A stretch of DNA of 64,000 bases from Syncephalis plumigaleata (Eukaryota > Zoopagomycota > Zoopagomycetes > Zoopagales > Piptocephalidaceae): contig JAIXMF010000029.1 of the NCBI GenBank assembly GCA_025201365.1, positions 18,275-82,274 of the forward strand, in the 5' to 3' direction. Both the position numbers and the translations under genes were made by a program. This document shows, piece after piece, positions 33,869 to 45,332 of this stretch. Within the stretch, counting starts at the first letter, position 1, and every line of letters begins with the position of its first letter. Below the pieces are notes generated by a model. It did no database searches. It had not been told where the DNA came from and saw only the letters and a program-made list of their open reading frames with translations.

Positions 33869-34098
33869 CCGCGGTGGTTATCGCCAATTATTCCGCTTAA
33901 AAATACGTAAGTGTTAACATCATCATTATTTATTCATAAAACAAAAGGCTAACTGCGCAAATTGGATGGAAAAAGCCTGTATTTTCGATTGAATAAATTA
34001 CTTCTCCCACCTCCTCTCTTCCTCTTCTCTGTTTACCTATTGATTCCTAGTATATACGCTTTATATTGTTCATTGGCACGTTGTTCACTTTAATCAAT

Positions 34099-35702
34099 AT
34101 GGCTAATGTTGCAACTGATAGTCAGGATCTATTGAATAGTGACGAGCATACCGTGACAGCGGTAGATGTGTTGCAAGCACAAGCTGAATTGGAACGCGAG
34201 GCTGCCGACGTATTACCAGGACGATTTGATCAGTGCACCCGGTCACTAGGACCAACACGTCAAAGTGCTTATGCCTGTCTAACATGCTCTCCCACCGAGC
34301 CACGCGGTATATGTTACGCGTGTAGTATTGCTTGTCATTCCGAACATAATCTAGTTGAACTATTTGAACGTCGTCGATTTCTATGTGACTGTGCCACAGA
34401 CATGCCTAAGGGTAATGGTTGTCAGATAGAAACTATCACTCGCGGTAAAGCAGCAACAGCAACAGAAACAGCAACAGATACATCGAGTAATGCAGACGAA
34501 GCAAGAGATAAAATCACTATCCTACCACGTAATCGATATGATCATAATTATTTAGGTCGATTCTGTCGGTAATATCTATTCATATAGTGGTAATCATTTA
34601 TTGAGATTACTTACAAGTGTTAATTATCTATTTAGTTGTGACAAGGAGTACAATCCTGATATAGAAGCGGGCACCATGTATCAATGTGCTGTATGCGAGG
34701 ATTGGTTCCATGATCAGTGTATTGATGGGGTATGTGTAAGCCATTAGAAGCAGTAGAACAATAGAAATACTAATATGAATGTTGTATGTAATAATAGCTA
34801 CCACAGCAAACAGATAGATTTGAAGAGTTTTGCTGTAAAGCCTGTATAGAACGCTTACCATTATTAACTTGTTACGCTCTACAAAATGATGATGATGATG
34901 ATGATGATAACTTGATGGAAATGAAGAATCCTACAGATAACAGGAAACGATTCCATACGAGTGATGAATTGAATGATACAGACTTGACTATTAAACGAGT
35001 TAAAGTTGAATCAACTGAGGAAGTAACAACGAGTACAACAGCAATAGTAAAGTCATGTCCATGGACAGATGAAGCAAAGCGTAAATTTACCACTATACAA
35101 CCAATACGTGACTATTTCTTCGCTACTGGTTGGCGTGATCAATTATGTCGATGTCAAAAGGTAAGAAGGCATTACTATTAATACATACTTGATTAATTAC
35201 ATTAACAATGATAATATTGAATAAGTGTATGGACATCTATCAACATGAAGATATTGCTTATTTATTAGCTATAGAGGATGCATATGAACCAGAAAAGGAT
35301 GAGGATTCAAGTAAGTGATTACTTTACTGTAATATAGAACCTAGTTAATCAACCATCACGCTATTCCATAGATGCTTCTCTATTTGATTTGGGTATGCAG
35401 AAACTAGCGAGTATGGATCGTACTCAGGCTATTAATGGTCTAATGGCATATAATCAGTTATGGTAAGTAGTCATACTTATGTTCTTTGTATTACAATACT
35501 AATTATACAATCTATACTTAGTGGAGAGATCAAGTCATTCCTCGGTGAATTTGCGTCTACCGGTAAAATAGTAACAAAAACTGATGTAGAAGCATTCTTT
35601 GCTGTAAGTAATTTTATTATCAATATTACCCTTATATGTATTTCACCTATACTAAGATTGTTTGCTACGACGTACAATTAGGAGAAAATGAGAAAGTTCT
35701 AA
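34099..35702 (+). CDS. UBR7: UBR7-like protein: UBR box plus PHD finger
   Basis: Homologue of UBR7/Mlo2, a putative E3 ligase-type protein with a UBR box and a PHD-like finger. The UBR box at residues about 40-105 shows FDQCTRSLGPTRQSAYACLT, GICYACSIACHSEHNLVELF and RRRFLCDC. After an intron, HNYLGRFCRCDKEYNPD, YQCAVCEDWFHDQCI and CKACIERLP form the PHD part. A C-terminal UBR7-specific region follows (SCPWTDEAKRKFTTIQPIRD, RQCRC-type cysteines, IKSFLGEFASTGKIVTKTDV). It ends in a tiny exon, EKMRKF, after the acceptor near 35680. The ATG at 34099 was chosen over an upstream in-frame TTG. There are six or seven exons. It is convergent with the CCDC137-like gene, 172 bp away. Confidence 0.88.
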
Positions 35703-35874
35703 AAGGGGATATGTGAATGATGTTGACAGCAAGCAATATTCCCTTTCTTTGTACAAGCCAGTAGTAAATAAATCTTTATCCTTGCTCAATAGCGATCTAT
35801 CCTTCATGGATGTAGTGTATAGTAGTGTATGATGTATCTTCAATGATATATACGTATATATCTAGTCGTTTACA

Positions 35875-36935
35875 CTATTCTACCATTGTTTCTAGTTTGA
35901 TTTTTAGTTTTGCTTCTTTCATTGCTCGATAAGTAGCAACAACACGATCACGTTCTGTGGTTAGAATTCGTCTAGTAGCCGGATTCATCGACTTTAATCG
36001 TTGTCGATGACGTGCTCGTGTCTCATAGACTATCGTGTCTGCTTGTGTTTTCGTTGTGGTTGCTGTTGTTGTAGTAGTGGCTGTATTCGCAGATGATTGA
36101 ACGTGTGCTTTTATGGCAACCATTGCTGCTGCATTACCGCGTAGTTTAGGCTTTACAGTCAGTGTAGGTGGCTGTTGTACGACTTCACCAAATGAGATAT
36201 TATCACGTAAATCAGAGAAATCTAACTGTTGTTTATCTGCTTCTATTTTCTCCTTTTTACGCTGTTCTTTTTCTTTAAGCTTGGCACGCCATCTACATTG
36301 TAATGTTTAGTGATTAACTAGCTAGCTAATTAGGGTCATAATAATGCTTACCGCTTTTTACGATCAGTCTTTGCTTGACTTTCCGTGTTTATTTCTAAAA
36401 TTTGTTTACGCGTCTCATTCTTTAATCGTCTAGTGTGACAGTATAGGTTATTCATGTTATTCATTCATTTATACTACAATGATGACTATCTTACCGTGTA
36501 TAATCATTATAGGTTTCACCTGCTCGCATTTTAAATGATTCCTGCTTATCCTTCATCTCTTGTGTAGCTGATGATGATGATGATGATGCTGCTGCTGAGG
36601 ATGATGGTTTTACTGAAGCATCCACCTCTTGCTTCTTCTTTAATTGTGCCTTTTGCAATAACATCATACGGAATGATCGCGGATAATCCGCCATATCCTT
36701 CAAGCTATGTCCTAATATCTCTTCATCCTGATGTTTACTCTTAAACTTTTGCTTTTTCTGTTGTCGTTTCGTACGCTGTGATACCGTCACAGTGGGTGGT
36801 AGATCCAGTCTACCAATGAACAATAGTAATAATAACTTAGTCTACTTTTCATAACTCGTAATCAGTAGCCACTTACGTTTCCTTGTCATTCGTCTGACTT
36901 GTCGCAATACGATTATGCTTTCGTTTAGTAGGCAT
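35875..36935 (-). CDS. CCDC137-like basic, probably nucleolar protein
   Basis: Four exons, about 290 residues. The start at 36935 reads MPTKRKHNRIATSQTNDKET. The second exon (about 36815-36495) has Lys/Gln-rich sequence, then DMADYPRSFRMMLLQKAQLK, a poly-Ser/Ala run and SFKMRAGETYNDYTR. The next two give RLKNETRKQILEIN and a coiled, Lys/Glu-rich stretch, then ISFGEVVQQPPTLTVSLKPK and a terminal helix. The motifs F..RAGET, RLKNETR and FGEVVQQPP are the ones I associate with the CCDC137 family. Function in fungi is unknown to me. It shares a 259-bp divergent intergenic region with the PQ-loop gene. Confidence 0.6.
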
Positions 36936-37194
36936 ACTGACAACTAGACACAATCCAGGGTGAAGAGTAGTAAAAGAAGAAAGCGTTGTGTATCGAATTG
37001 AATATGTGCTTTTTTTACGTCAAAACAAAAAAAACACATTCACTCACTGATTTATAACCACTATTCGTCAATCTTGCTGCAGCAACGCATTATACTCTCC
37101 TCCTTTTCCCCTTATTCTATTACCTTCGTCATCTGTCACATTATCCTTCATCCGTATTAGCGGTACTTCGTCTACTATCCTATTTACTAGCACC

Positions 37195-38569
37195 ATGTCA
37201 CAACCAGACTGGGACACTGTACTGAAGAACTTTGAAGCAGGAGTTAATTGTAGTACTACGCACAATGTATCCGCATTTGCTCTGGGGCTATTCATTTGCC
37301 TTGGTATGTTTGTGTCGTATCTACCACAGCACTACAAGATTATCAAGTCGGGCACAAGTGAAGGATTCAATCCATGGTTCCTATTGCTAGGGTGTTTGGG
37401 TGCCTGGAGCAACGTTGTCAATATAGTACTCTTACAGTGGGATGTTATCGGTTGCTGTACCACAGTGGTAAGTTTGTCTATAGTCATTATATATATATAC
37501 GCACACGCTTGTAATAACCGATAAACACGGTCTCGAATAGACACTGGGCACCTGTATAGAACATATATTGGGAATCATCCAGATTGTTATTCAATGGATG
37601 ATGTTTATTATAGTGTATCCTTTTATTGCTTTAACTGCTATACATTCACTCCTATGAGGATAGAGGGTTATACCATTTAACTTATCGTATAGATTTATAT
37701 TGTTTCTTATCTACTTTCCAGTGAGAAAGAGATATGTACATCGTATTCATTTGCCACTAGATGAGGAAGAAGAGGACGAAGACGAGCATCATTCAGTGGA
37801 AACAGCCACACTTACCGCTAATAATAATAATAATCCATTAGTCGATGATTATTCTATCAGTCCACTTGGACTATCAAACGAATGGCGCACCTCTTTGTAT
37901 ATTGCCGCTGCTGTAGCTGTTCACTTTAGCATTACCCTTATTACTAGTATTGTACTATTATCTAACAACGGTGCACGTCATCCGGAAACTCGTCAATGGG
38001 CCGGTCTACTCGGTGTATTTAGTATGTTGGTGGCCACCATCCAGTATCTACCGCAGATATGGACAACGTGGCGAGCCAAGGTAAATACTACCGAATGGTT
38101 TAGCGTAACATGATCATCTAACCCTATAGTAGGCGGTGGGCGCACTTAGCATTCCAATGATGCTTATCCAGACACCAGGCAAGTAATGATGCGTGATTGA
38201 TGAAAGTAGTGCATGCGTATTAACACATTAATGCATACAGGATCTTTTGTCTTTGTCTATACGCTTGCCTCAAGAGAGGGCACCAACTGGACCACCTGGA
38301 TCACCTATCTTGTTAGTGGATGTTTACAAGGCGTCCTGCTAACCCTATGCGTGATATGGCATCGACGTGAACAACGACGCATCAAGTCGGCCACGTCAGA
38401 TGATACCTCGAGCGATAGCAGCAATGATCTAGACGCATCGGTGGATTCTATCAATCAAACACGCGTAGAGAACGACGACGACAACAACGACAACAACAAC
38501 GAAGAAGCGGCGATATTAGACGAGAACAGACCGACAAATGATTCAGAGGCACAACCTTTGTTATCCTAG
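37195..38569 (+). CDS. PQ-loop repeat membrane transporter
   Basis: About 330 residues with seven probable membrane helices. The first PQ motif is SYLPQHYKIIKSGTSEGFNP (residues about 41-60). The second is TIQYLPQIWTTWRAKAVGAL, followed by the family motif IQTPGSFVFVYTLA. An acidic, His-rich cytosolic loop (DEEEEDEDEHH) separates the halves, and the tail is Asp/Asn-rich, ending AQPLLS, a possible dileucine-type vacuolar sorting signal. PQ-loop proteins of this type usually export cationic amino acids or related solutes from vacuoles or lysosomes (family knowledge). The exon join giving QTPGS requires a GC-AG intron (donor GCAAGT at about 38177). Other introns are GT-AG. Confidence 0.85.
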
Positions 38570-38930
38570 TGTATGCACCACTTGATATGTAAATAGGCTG
38601 CTCGTTTTTGATTGGCTTAATAAATAACATCACGTGATTATAATCCAAATCATATCCTTGGTGATTGTTTTGATGTTGTTTTGCTCCCCACATACACTCA
38701 CCACTCATTCATTCATTGACTCACTTACTCACGTACACACACGCACACATACGCGCATACACACATCTATCTTCTTTTACTATTTGATCTGACCATACAC
38801 ATTTCCGTATGCATCCCCTTTTCTTCGTATTTTGATTTCACATCTTACTACATCGAAACCATTACGTTTATCTTTGAATTGTAGAGGATTGTACCCGATC
38901 TTGTTTATTTTAATCGCATACTCCACTGAA
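38570..38930. other. Intergenic region between PQ-loop gene and DSN1
   Basis: Contains CA-rich microsatellite-like sequence near 38735-38765. It presumably includes the DSN1 promoter. No gene seen. Confidence 0.55.
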
Positions 38931-41171
38931 ATGGGACGACCACGCAATCCTGGTTCTGTACGAACCGAGTCACTACGAACGGTAAGCATACGAGTTATTC
39001 CTTTTTTTACTTTCTTGTCTTTTTATCACTACACGTATACGTATATATAATATGTAGCTAAACGAATTTTATGGATAGAACGCGAAACGTGTACGGAGTT
39101 TTGCTGAGTTAGATGGTAAGCTGCCTTGCAAACGAGTAAAACCTATATTATATGTGCCTAATAGTATTTGCTGTCGTCGATAGTTGATTCAAGTCATGAA
39201 GAAGATACTAGCTTTACATTCCGTACTCGGCGGTCACGACGTAATGGCGCAAAGGTGGCTGATACGGCAACTAGCGCGGTGCCAGTTGCACCGTCTAATA
39301 GCTTGCATGAGCATAAGGCAATGCGTGCATCAAATAATAGCAGTAAGTCGCTTAAGCTAGTAAAGCCAAGCCAAAACATCATCAACCATCTTTTCCATTA
39401 TCTCCTTCCTCATCGCCATCCGAAACAGAGGAGTCCGAGTCCACACCACGCATTGCTACCCGTTCATCGCGTAAAGCAAAGGAGAATGCACTAATAGGAA
39501 TGAGAGTGTTGAGCAAACCGCCACCACCATCGCTGATCTCTACGCCCACACCACCTAAGCGAAGGGCGGCAATTAAGACGCCTACTTCGCGTAAGAAGAC
39601 GCCACGTCAAACGGCGAAACATAACAAGGGCAAAATCAGTGAAGACAAATCAAATGAAGCAATGGAAATGACAGCAGAACCATCAACCATTGCTGCTAAT
39701 ACTGCTGCTGCTAATACTACAACACAAAGAAGATCGCGTCAAATGAGAAATACACCAAAACCTAGCGAATCTTTGCATACATCGGAGGTAAGTAAATAGT
39801 TTGCTTGTAAAACATTCAGTTGATTTATCAATAAACTAGAAGAGCACAGCCCTACCGATGACATCTATGGAAACCCCGCGTAAAAAGCGAAAGCTTAATG
39901 ATGGCACAACTACCTCGGAACAACGATGTCGAACCGATTACACGGAACTATTGGTACAGATTCCTTTAGCGGAAACGCCCATTGCGAATAGAAACAAGGA
40001 AATGCGCAAGGAGAGACGACGCTCTAGTTTTACCATGCGCGGTAAACGTAAATCATCATTTGGTGGCACGCTTGGACTTGCAGGTAATTAGCACGCGTTG
40101 TTAATCTATAGCAAATAACTAATCATACATCGATATAGGACTACCGCATCCTGATATCCCATCTGAGCAGTTTTATCGACATATTGCCGCGGAGAAGACA
40201 GATGTTATCCGTGTACGTCAACTACTTTTCTGGTGTGCTCATAAAGCCATGGATAAGCAACAAGTGGATAATACGTCACTTGACACTAGTGTAATTACTA
40301 TTGGTAAGTTGACAGCAATAATGCGTACAATTACATGTATACTAATTATACGTATACATTCCTATAGCCAAAGACATCCAGAACAAAGTTATTGAAAAGT
40401 TCGGTAATGGTCATATTAACACAACCTATTTCCGACGAGATGTAAGTAGAAAGCAATAGCAAATTATATCATATATCGTATATATATATATTAATGTATT
40501 ACTGAAATATAGATATCCTACGATGAGGAACCAGTTGAGGTGATCACACACAAGAAACATCCAGAAAACGAAGTAAACCTAAAGAAGAAGGCCGAATATG
40601 TGGAATTAATTCAACGGTATGTTGATGAATTGATTCAATATCGGATAGCAGGCTGACTAACGAGTGCTCACGTATACTTTATAGATTACGCCGTGATATT
40701 GATCTATGGAATACACTAGTACGCTCGTATAATAGTTATCATAGCGAGTTACTAGATCGATGGAAGATTGGTAAAGACCAGGCAAACACATCCACAGAAG
40801 TAGACGAACAAGTTAAGAAGGAAGACGAGTTGCAAAACTTGGATCTAACGACATTACGGCCCCCGGAAGAAGCATTTGCCCGTGATGTTATACTCGCCAC
40901 TACTACTACACAGAAACAGGAAATCGACACTATAATTCAGCGTACTAATGAATTAGCTACCATTGTCTCGAAACTTAGTGACAAGATAGGCACCATGTAT
41001 GGAAGAACACATCAGTTGATTCAGGAGGAGACGGTGGCCGGTCAATATGCACAACAGATTATGACACAGGTCAGACTACATGAACAAACGACAACGCGAG
41101 ACAAGAATGTCAACTCATCGTCGAATGATGCCATGGACTTGCTACGTGCCATGTCAACATTTGGTCGTTGA
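38931..41171 (+). CDS. DSN1: DSN1/Mis13 subunit of the Mis12 kinetochore complex
   Basis: The Mis12 complex links the inner centromere to the microtubule-binding Ndc80 complex. The gene starts at 38931 (MGRPRNPGSVRTESLRT) and has about nine exons. The N-terminal half is basic and disordered with several TP/SP sites. An apparent frame change near 39342 is a normal intron (39342-39427, GTAAGT donor, ACAG acceptor). The conserved region begins RRRSSFTMRGKRKSSFG, which includes the RRxS Aurora-type site known in DSN1. It continues PHPDIPSEQFYRHIAAEKTD and VRQLLFWCAHKAMDK. The C-terminal third is coiled coil, through IQRTNELATIVSKLSDKIGT to STFGR. The match over the core is convincing; N-terminal joins are less certain. 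Confidence 0.85.
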
Positions 41172-41320
41172 TTTATCGCATCAATTGTGTTAGTGTTGTT
41201 TTTCACTGTATTATTTGTTCTCATCATCGTCGTCATTGTCATTGTCATTACCATCGTCATTATTATTATGAATAGGTTCGAATGCTGTTGTTTTTTATTA
41301 CAACATTTTGTCACAGCTAT

Positions 41321-41357
<37 letters not shown>

Positions 41358-42067
41358 TTACTATCGTTGCTCTTAGTCTATTATTAAGAAATGCCATCTT
41401 AATGTTATGAATAACATACTATTCAACTTGTAGTTTCGTGACAAGTGTAGATCTATTAGACGTGAAATGGAAAAAAAGAAAAAGTTCATCTACCTTGCAC
41501 GCCTATATCACCTTGGTAACAAGTAAAGAAGAAGAGTAGTAAGAGTAGTAGTAGTAGTAATAGTAGTAAGAGTAAAAGGAATACTAATAACAATAACTAC
41601 CAAACTATTGAAATCATTGCTTTCTCGGTATCTAGGCCAAGTAATAGTTGGCCATCATTAATATACAGCAGCACCACCACCACGACAACAACAATAACAA
41701 CAATAACACCTAGCTGAGAATGTAACAACTATTATTGCGATTCCTTGAGCTACACACTTTTCCTGTTTATTCCAACCTTTGTGTAAGCATAAGTGTGTAT
41801 ACGCTTATACCTATGCCATTGGTGTACATACACCTACAAATATGCGTATTTGTGTGGATTCGCGCGCAAATTCATTCATTTGTGTGTATGTGAACGAATA
41901 TCGACTAATTGTGTTGTAGTAGCAGCAGCAGCAGCAGCAGCAGCAATAATAATAATCATATTAGCAGCAGTAAGAGTCATAGTAGTTTTCTATAAGTATT
42001 TTTTTGTAACGACCATCAATTGTAATAACAACAGCAGCAGCGATAGTAATAATACTTGTTGCAAGAA
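41172..42067. other. Microsatellite-rich intergenic region
   Basis: Contains a TA run then a GT run (41321-41357), GTA/AGT triplet runs (41530-41575), CAC/AAC runs (41670-41705), and a GCA run then AAT run (41922-41955). No gene is supported. Confidence 0.75.
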
Positions 42068-43678
42068 ATGTTTATTGGCAATCTAGGCATTATGTTATTA
42101 TCATTGAGCCATACTACTCTCTTGTTCTACTACTCATTGTATACCCGCGCTTCTTTCCTCTTTTCCGTGCGCTGGACGTATCTAATAATTACCATTCTAC
42201 TATGGGCATCGCCAGTACAAGCTATTTGCGGTGATGGACGTGGTTGCTCGTTAAAGTCGCTACCCAAATCAACGGCTGCCATCATTCTATCCGTTGCTCT
42301 ATTGTTGGGCGTTGTACTACTAATTGTTTTAATACGATCATTGCGAATATTCCGACGTGATTCTACTCGAGATCATCACACCACAACCGCGCAATCTCCA
42401 TTCGTTGATGAGAATCCATCGCAACAATCTACACTTGCTCATAACAAAACCGATAATACTCTACATTTACCTTCATATTCATCAGCCTCTTCTTCCTCTT
42501 CTTCTCCTTCCTCTTCTTCTTCTTCATCTCCATCGAAATGGCGATGGTGGTTTCATCTATTTGTCTGGTTCGACAACGATGGTAGTCGACGTCAAAGTAA
42601 AGTGGCATGCGAAAAAGTAGAGTTGGATCAAGTCATAGTACAACCAACTACGATTGCAACCATTGCAGCAGCAGCTACACCAACTACATCGAGTATGCAG
42701 TTCCATCCGATTATCGCCTCACAAGCGATTGAACAAGTCGCTTCGCCATTATCGTTAACAGCTACTCCATTCTCTACTCGCCGATGGCGTCGTATGTTTT
42801 GTGAGACGACTGAGCGTCCTCCATCGCCGCCGCCACCGCCACCACCCTCTCCCGTACGCGTTCGCTCAATTAACAACTGGAAGCATAACGACAGATGGTC
42901 ATCTTCACAGCAACGATCACGTAGATTGGAATGGCCGGTAGCACTGCCCGCCAGTTACACATCCCGTCTGTTGGAGTCGACATTACTGCCACGACCATCT
43001 CCGTCAATAGTGCATCCTCGTTGGATTCCTGTATCGGCTCATTGGCCGTCGTTTGCGCTTGTTGCCGAGAGACCAGCCGTGGCACCCGCTGAATCTAATA
43101 GCAATACAACGGCCACAAGTACAACTATCGCTCAGCCGGTTGAACTAGTTGCACCGCCATCACGATCCTTAGTACGTGCCGCTACTTGGTCACCGCAGTG
43201 TACATCAGCCATTCAATCTAGTGAAATGTCACAGAAGGCAATTGATCAGCGTGACACTACACCGTCGAGTACTGCTGCAACTACACTGCACAGTGTATCA
43301 GTAGAATCATCGATGGCCACAAGTAAACAAACAGCTAATCATGATCAAGATAATTTCGCTTATATGGATACATCATTGCTCTATTCACTGGGAGATCACC
43401 AGTTGGATAAGATGCAATTGGCGCAATTGTTGAAACCACATTCACGTAGTCGTCGATCATTCTTGATAGCTAATTTATTAGCACAATCATGTATTGGAAT
43501 AGCACCCGCTACTACTACTACTACTACTAATACTACTACTACAGCATGGCCAATGACCTCTACAATAAATGATATAACACCAACGGATGTCACTATCATT
43601 TCAGCAACAACCGATATTAATAGTAAGGCGATTGATCAAGAGCAACAGCAACAACAGCGTGTACCATCGATAGTATGA
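42068..43678 (+). CDS. Single-pass type I membrane protein, low-complexity cytoplasmic domain
   Basis: Intronless, 536 residues from the ATG at 42068 (earlier in-frame codons are TTG). A hydrophobic N-terminal signal region ends near ASPVQA. A very short ectodomain follows with three cysteines (ICGDGRGCSLKSLPKS), then a strong transmembrane helix (STAAIILSVALLLGVVLLIV) and a basic stop-transfer (IRSLRIFRR). The remaining roughly 430 residues are cytoplasmic, Ser/Thr/Pro-rich with a poly-Ser block and a proline run (PPSPPPPPPPSP). A less biased segment near the end reads DHQLDKMQLAQLLKPHSRSR. No domain is recognised. The topology resembles fungal wall-sensor-like or Rcr/Axl2-type single-pass proteins, but this is only a resemblance in layout. 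Confidence 0.6.
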   Translation: MFIGNLGIMLLSLSHTTLLFYYSLYTRASFLFSVRWTYLIITILLWASPVQAICGDGRGCSLKSLPKSTAAIILSVALLLGVVLLIVLIRSLRIFRRDSTRDHHTTTAQSPFVDENPSQQSTLAHNKTDNTLHLPSYSSASSSSSSPSSSSSSSPSKWRWWFHLFVWFDNDGSRRQSKVACEKVELDQVIVQPTTIATIAAAATPTTSSMQFHPIIASQAIEQVASPLSLTATPFSTRRWRRMFCETTERPPSPPPPPPPSPVRVRSINNWKHNDRWSSSQQRSRRLEWPVALPASYTSRLLESTLLPRPSPSIVHPRWIPVSAHWPSFALVAERPAVAPAESNSNTTATSTTIAQPVELVAPPSRSLVRAATWSPQCTSAIQSSEMSQKAIDQRDTTPSSTAATTLHSVSVESSMATSKQTANHDQDNFAYMDTSLLYSLGDHQLDKMQLAQLLKPHSRSRRSFLIANLLAQSCIGIAPATTTTTTNTTTTAWPMTSTINDITPTDVTIISATTDINSKAIDQEQQQQQRVPSIV

Positions 43679-44663
43679 TCATTTACACTATCCGCTTATT
43701 GTATACTTACTTTGTGCGATACGTTTATTAAATGATTCTATTCGTTATCTATATTAACGTAATTCTATAATGTATGTTACATTGATCAAAGGTGCAGTAT
43801 GTAGACGAGTAATTAGGTTTATTAGTTAAAAAAGAATAAGATATAATGTTTGGTTATGAATTTCAACGAGTATCTCCATGATCAGTCTGGAGACAATCCT
43901 TGTAATTAAAACTATAAAGGAATAAAAGAAATAATAAGTAATAAGGGAAAGTACTGAGATGATACAACGACAATAATGACAACTTATACTAGATACTATA
44001 GTATCCATGCATGCATGCGTGTATGTGTAATCAAGGCTATATCGTAAATAATATATAGACTAGCGACTAGACATTTGTAGTAGTGGAAAAGGAAATGAAT
44101 GGTCACATTACACATTACACATTACACACACGAACAAACACCATAGCAATCAAGTAATTTTTTTATAAATAGCAATGGTTGCCAAATAAGTACTATTGGC
44201 AATAGCATTTTAATCGCCTATTTAAACCATTTGCTTAAAATAAATTGTATGTCACGATGATAGAGATTAGGAAAGAAAGGAAAGCGAGTATTGCATAAGC
44301 AATTCTTTAAAATGCGAATGAGCGTATTCAATGGGTAACGAGTGGTAGTATAAAAATATGGTATCGAGAAAGGGATAGTGTTTGTTCGTATGAGTTGTAA
44401 ACCAGCAACCATACAAAGGGAAACAAACACATATCCGTGCCATGTCTGATGGAAATAATAAAGCAGTTTTCACACAACACACGAGCATAGAACGAGATGA
44501 GCAAGCTAGTGAATGAATGAATGAATGAGTGAGACACAGCCACCACCACTACAGCAACAACAACAACAACAACAACTTAGAGAAAGCCAGTAAACATTGA
44601 TGCATATCTTTCTATATAAATATATGCCTGAATGAATACGCGTACATGCCAGTTTAAAGGTGG
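43679..44663. other. Convergent intergenic region
   Basis: AT-rich. Contains ATTACAC repeats near 44103-44130, GAAT repeats near 44513-44530 and CAA repeats near 44550-44575. No gene seen. Confidence 0.6.
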
Positions 44664-45332
44664 TTAGACCATTCGATCAGCGACCGAATTGCCCGATGTC
44701 GGCATTGTCATGCATGGTGTACGCGGTGTGACCGGCATCTCATTGCCTCGACCGCGGAAGTCATAGGCTGGCGATGGAGGTACGTGCAGACCAATGGAAC
44801 GTTGCGCAGCAACTCGTTGGCCTGCTCCTGTACCGGAGGGTGTTGCCACTGGCACGCCTAGACTAACAGAGGCAGGTGGCACTTCAACCATAATAGCGGT
44901 AGGCGCTCCTTTACGTCGTCCACCGCGTTTCATGGTCGGGATAGGACTGCCAAAAGTCGATTGATGATTGCTGTTATTCTGTACCGCGTGGCGTAGCATA
45001 ATGGAGGAAGAGCGAGAGGGTCGCAATGTTCCTCGCATGGCACCTCGACCTGCACTGGTTCTACCAGCGACAGTGGATGTTCTTATCGGCTGTTGCTGTT
45101 TCTTATTGCGTCTATAACGATAAACGAGTGCACCAACCACTATTACCGCTCCTGCCGCACCACCACACACAACTCCGGTTACGGCAGCGCGAGACGAGGA
45201 CGAACTAGTTGTATTACTCTCGGCTTTACTTCCAGTATGATTGCTCGTTGCAGTACTAGGCGGAGCACTCTCTGCAACTTGATACAAAGAAATAAATAGC
45301 AATGCAATAGAGATAAACGTGTATAACCGCAT
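44664..45332 (-). CDS. Single-pass type I membrane protein, Ser/Thr-rich ectodomain
   Basis: Intronless, 222 residues. The signal peptide is MRLYTFISIALLFISLYQVA, cleaved near ESA. The ectodomain is short and Ser/Thr/Asn-rich, probably O-glycosylated, with NHT and NTT sequons. The transmembrane segment is AAVTGVVCGGAAGAVIVVGA, followed by basic YRYRRNKK. The cytoplasmic tail is Arg/Gly/Ser/Pro-rich with TP sites (PVTPRTPCMTM). It shares signal peptide/short ectodomain/one membrane helix/disordered tail with the gene at 42068-43678, but I see no sequence similarity. Function unknown. Confidence 0.6.
   Translation of the reverse strand: MRLYTFISIALLFISLYQVAESAPPSTATSNHTGSKAESNTTSSSSSRAAVTGVVCGGAAGAVIVVGALVYRYRRNKKQQQPIRTSTVAGRTSAGRGAMRGTLRPSRSSSIMLRHAVQNNSNHQSTFGSPIPTMKRGGRRKGAPTAIMVEVPPASVSLGVPVATPSGTGAGQRVAAQRSIGLHVPPSPAYDFRGRGNEMPVTPRTPCMTMPTSGNSVADRMV

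Larger units (their letters stand above)
32866..33995 (+). repeat. Dispersed repeat interrupted by a ~950-bp insert (intact copy at 56040-56240)
   Basis: The left piece 32866-32978 (CGCATTGCTATTATCATTGAG to AATAATAG) and the right piece 33931-33995 (TTCATAAAACAAAAGGCTAA to AAAGCCTGTA) are contiguous in the copy at 56040-56240. The intervening 32979-33930 is either an insertion here or a deletion in the other copy. Confidence 0.8.
32746..34098. other. Intergenic region holding a split dispersed repeat and an insert
   Basis: Contains a dispersed repeat in two pieces (32866-32978 and 33931-33995) separated by about 950 bp. The insert has a 64-bp tandem duplication and a candidate small spliced gene, all listed separately. 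The last 100 bp are the UBR7-like 5' leader. Confidence 0.6.

Noticed and set aside
39342-39427. Apparent frameshift inside DSN1
   Set aside because: A GTAAGT donor and ACAG acceptor remove 86 bp and restore the frame, so it is an intron.
41270-41290. GGTTCGAAT resembling a tRNA T-loop
   Set aside because: No cloverleaf partners upstream or downstream; it lies in AT-rich intergenic sequence.
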